Origin: JBMYQA01 sp049600855
Lineage (GTDB): Bacteria > Bacteroidota > Bacteroidia > Cytophagales > Flammeovirgaceae
Length of the DNA: 9,371 nucleotides
Direction: 5' to 3'
Assembly: GCA_049600855.1 (NCBI GenBank)
Contig: JBMYQA010000246.1
Location: forward strand, 1-9,371
The notes under the pieces were generated by a model. It searched no databases and had not been told where the DNA came from. It worked only from the letters and a program-made list of their open reading frames with translations. The number at the start of each line of letters is the position of its first letter. Position 1 is the first letter of the stretch. A program made the position numbers and the translations under genes. Shown here piece by piece: positions 7,107-9,371 of the stretch.

Positions 7107-7871
7107 CTATAACTGACGTTTACTGTGTATTTCTTTCCATTCTTTTGTGAGTAATGGACTACAACTTTCGCTCGCTACAATCCCTTCATTATTTTGATAA
7201 TCGTCATCAAAATAAAAAATACGCACAGGCCCCTTATCTCGCTTTATACGTTTTACTTGATAAATATTGATGAGACAGTTACGATTTGCTTGCCTTAATT
7301 GAGGGGTATGATAGGTTTTTTCTTGCTCAAGAATCGTTTTCAGTGGGCCATAGTAAAAATGTGTTTTCCCATGGCAATCGTGAATTTCCCAATTTCGTCC
7401 TTTTCCTTCAATCCAAAGGATATCTGTATAGGCAATTAATTGATCACCTTTTAATTGAAGATATAACGGCTCATGAAAGTCTACTTCTTGAAATAATTCC
7501 CGCAATGCCCGTTGTGGGTTACGCGTATAAGTAGATTTATAAAGAAACTTTATCGGTTTCGCATTACCACTCCCTGACTTAAATGCTTTCGCATGTATGC
7601 TTTCCGTTTCATCACTTTTTAGCTTTCCTTGGGTCAAATAAGCAAAAGGTATATGCAAATCTTTTATTTCTCGCGCTACATCAATTCCTGCATAAGAATC
7701 ACTTCCTAAACCAATATCGATAATCATAAAATCTGGTTTAAGCTGTTCTATTTTCGATTTTGCGTGTTTTTTTTCACTAATAGTTGCTAAAACTTTATGC
7801 CCTAATTTTTCAATTTCTTTTACTAAACTCTCCTGCCAAAATTTTTGATCTTCTATTACAACGATTTTCAT
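7107..7871 (-). CDS. LytTR-family response regulator
   Basis: A 254-residue two-component regulator. The receiver domain (about 1-120) shows VVIEDQ with acidic Glu7/Asp8, the phosphoacceptor Asp52 in FMIIDIGLG, Thr80 in AYLT, and a probable conserved Lys112 in FLYKS. The stretch between Thr80 and Lys112 is longer than usual. A LytTR DNA-binding domain follows (about 133-245), with the typical ILWIEGKGRNWEIH (151-164) and LRQANRNCLINIYQVKRI (192-209). LytTR proteins bind paired direct repeats as dimers, usually to activate transcription. The ATG overlaps the kinase stop codon by 4 nt (ATGA), so the two are coupled and probably cognate. The gene ends 11 bp before the tandem repeats upstream of cmr1, and no clear terminator separates it from that operon. 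Targets are inferred, not shown. Confidence 0.92.
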   Translation of the reverse strand: MKIVVIEDQKFWQESLVKEIEKLGHKVLATISEKKHAKSKIEQLKPDFMIIDIGLGSDSYAGIDVAREIKDLHIPFAYLTQGKLKSDETESIHAKAFKSGSGNAKPIKFLYKSTYTRNPQRALRELFQEVDFHEPLYLQLKGDQLIAYTDILWIEGKGRNWEIHDCHGKTHFYYGPLKTILEQEKTYHTPQLRQANRNCLINIYQVKRIKRDKGPVRIFYFDDDYQNNEGIVASESCSPLLTKEWKEIHSKRQL

Positions 7872-9371
7872 ATTTCTTTAATTATTAAATTAACAAAAGC
7901 ACCACCTTGATTTTGGTTCCCAAATTCAAGCTGTTGATCTTTTGCTACTTCTTCTAAAATCAATAATCCTTTGGAACCTAAGTGCACGAGTTCAGAGGGA
8001 AACCCCACGCCATTATCTGTATAATTTACCTCAATACCTTTTTCGACTCGTTTTACTTGTATAGTGGCTTGTGGATTCAAACTTTCTGATTCAAAAGCAT
8101 ACTTAAACATATTCTGTAACAATTCAGTAATCACTTCTAACAACATGCGAAATTGCAAACGATCTTTAGCAGTCCCACTAAATGCTATTCTGGCATTAAT
8201 TTTTATAACAACCTCTTTTTGACCATATTTTGCGGCCATCGTTTCGCATAAATCTTCTAAAATGGATTGAGTATTTTCTTTAGTAGAGTGCTCATCTAGC
8301 AACAAACTATACAAATTGACGATAGCCAATAAACTATTTTGAAGTTTTTCAAAAGCGTTTACTTCATGGATAGTATTTGTTGTCTGGATAGGAAAAAGAG
8401 CAATTTCACGTAATCGCAGCAGATCATTCCCTAAATCGTGTTCAAGAGAGGCTTTAATATTTTCGATATACTTCTTCTGTTCTGATAACTGTTTGTTTTG
8501 CGTATGGATTTCTTCATTTTTTGCCGATAGTTCTTCATTAAACTCTTGCACTTGCGCATGCGCTTTTTTCTTTGCCTGAAGTAACCTTCGATAATTTATT
8601 AAAGCGAAAATACTGACTATAAAAAGAATCCCCAATGCCATCAATAAAACTGTTTGTATTCTCGTTCTTTCGGCTAGGAGCTGATTTTCCTTTTGTTGAT
8701 GCTCAGCTTTGGCGCTTAAAAAAGCTGTGTAATATTTGGTTTCAGCTTGGGCTATTTTACTTACTTGGCGATTATACAACTTGCTCCGAAGTTTTTGGTA
8801 AGCAATAAAAGCGGCCTGACCATCCTTTGTATTTCCTGAAATCAGGGCAAACTTTCCTTTATTCATAAAATATGCTAACTCCGTTTCAGGATGCTCTTTT
8901 GTTGCCAATAATAACTGTACACTATCTAGTGCTTGCTGCGTTTTTCTTCGCTCCCCTTTCATGAGGTATACTTCTGCTAAACTATTGTAAATGATTGCTC
9001 GTTTATGGTTGGTTTTACGCAACTCTAAGGCTTTTTGATAAAAATAAATCGCTGAATCATACTGAAATTGTTGAAAATGAATGGCGCCCATTAAACGCAA
9101 AGTAGATGCAGTAGATTTACCCAATTGCGCTTTCCAGTGAAGGGACTTTTGTGCATAGTTGAGTGCAGGAGTTAAACTATCCAAATTACTATGAGCCATG
9201 GCAATGTTATGATAAGTCATGGCTATTCCTACGCTATCTTGAATCGCAAAACGAATTGCCAAACACGCTTGCTGGAATTGGAGTGCTTTATTATTTTGAT
9301 ATAATTGGCGATACACATTGCCAATTAAATTATAACAATCACCAAGTAAACTTTGCTCCTTAATGGTATGT
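7868..9371 (-). CDS. TPR-repeat membrane histidine kinase (5' end outside window)
   Basis: Exactly 500 complete codons are visible and the frame is open to the window edge. The GTG at 9314-9316 is therefore an internal Val, not a start: the 18 codons before it read on as TPR sequence (GDCYNLIGNVYRQLY). In order: several TPR repeats (from the edge to about 8900), one transmembrane helix (8594-8656), a charged coiled coil (about 8445-8590), an H-box-like LEHDLGNDLLRL with its His at 8438-8440, and an ATPase domain. The last has the N-box ELLQNMFKYAF (Asn codon 8111-8113), the G-box DNGVGF (8000-8017) and GSKGLLILEE. The TPR part is probably periplasmic and sensory, as in many Bacteroidota kinases. 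The H-box is closer to HisKA_2/HisKA_3 than to the NPHFLFN type usual for LytS-like partners of LytTR proteins. The signal is unknown. Confidence 0.9.
   Translation of the reverse strand, partial: HTIKEQSLLGDCYNLIGNVYRQLYQNNKALQFQQACLAIRFAIQDSVGIAMTYHNIAMAHSNLDSLTPALNYAQKSLHWKAQLGKSTASTLRLMGAIHFQQFQYDSAIYFYQKALELRKTNHKRAIIYNSLAEVYLMKGERRKTQQALDSVQLLLATKEHPETELAYFMNKGKFALISGNTKDGQAAFIAYQKLRSKLYNRQVSKIAQAETKYYTAFLSAKAEHQQKENQLLAERTRIQTVLLMALGILFIVSIFALINYRRLLQAKKKAHAQVQEFNEELSAKNEEIHTQNKQLSEQKKYIENIKASLEHDLGNDLLRLREIALFPIQTTNTIHEVNAFEKLQNSLLAIVNLYSLLLDEHSTKENTQSILEDLCETMAAKYGQKEVVIKINARIAFSGTAKDRLQFRMLLEVITELLQNMFKYAFESESLNPQATIQVKRVEKGIEVNYTDNGVGFPSELVHLGSKGLLILEEVAKDQQLEFGNQNQGGAFVNLIIKEI

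Noticed and set aside
9314..9316. GTG as the start codon of the histidine kinase
   Set aside because: The frame stays open for 18 more codons to the window edge and the added residues continue a TPR repeat, so the codon is an internal valine.

Overview
The window is about 9.4 kb of AT-rich DNA, and every gene I accept lies on the minus strand, so transcription runs from high to low coordinates. The organism is most likely a member of the Bacteroidota. The signs are a TPR-repeat histidine kinase paired with a LytTR response regulator, weak or absent Shine-Dalgarno sequences, and a plausible Bacteroidota-type promoter (TTG, 20 bp, TAATTATG). Genus cannot be told from the sequence.

Region 1 (9371 to 7107) is a two-component system. 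A membrane histidine kinase with N-terminal TPR repeats is cut at its 5' end by the window edge. Its stop codon overlaps by 4 nt (ATGA) the start of a REC-LytTR response regulator.

Region 2 (7106 to 6974) is the only long gap, 133 bp. It carries two perfect 10-bp direct repeats exactly 21 bp apart, followed by a candidate promoter. This is the usual geometry of a LytTR operator, and it sits directly before the CRISPR operon.

Region 3 (6973 to 1, continuing beyond the window) is a type III-B CRISPR effector operon in the order cmr1, cmr2 (cas10), cmr3, a CARF-nuclease gene, cmr4, cmr5 (first codons only). cmr6 is probably further downstream. No CRISPR array, cas1, cas2 or cas6 is in the window. 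Cmr2 keeps its GGDD cyclase motif but has no HD nuclease domain. Cmr4 keeps the aspartate associated with target-RNA cleavage.

The gene between cmr3 and cmr4 encodes a 522-residue protein with a Csm6/Csx1-like CARF N-terminus and a PD-(D/E)xK nuclease core, not the usual HEPN ribonuclease. The inferred logic is as follows. The crRNA-guided Cmr complex detects target RNA, Cmr4 cuts it, and Cmr2 makes cyclic oligoadenylate. The cyclic oligoadenylate then activates the CARF nuclease encoded inside the same operon. The most novel suggestion is that the adjacent LytTR two-component system controls expression of this defence operon through the tandem repeats.
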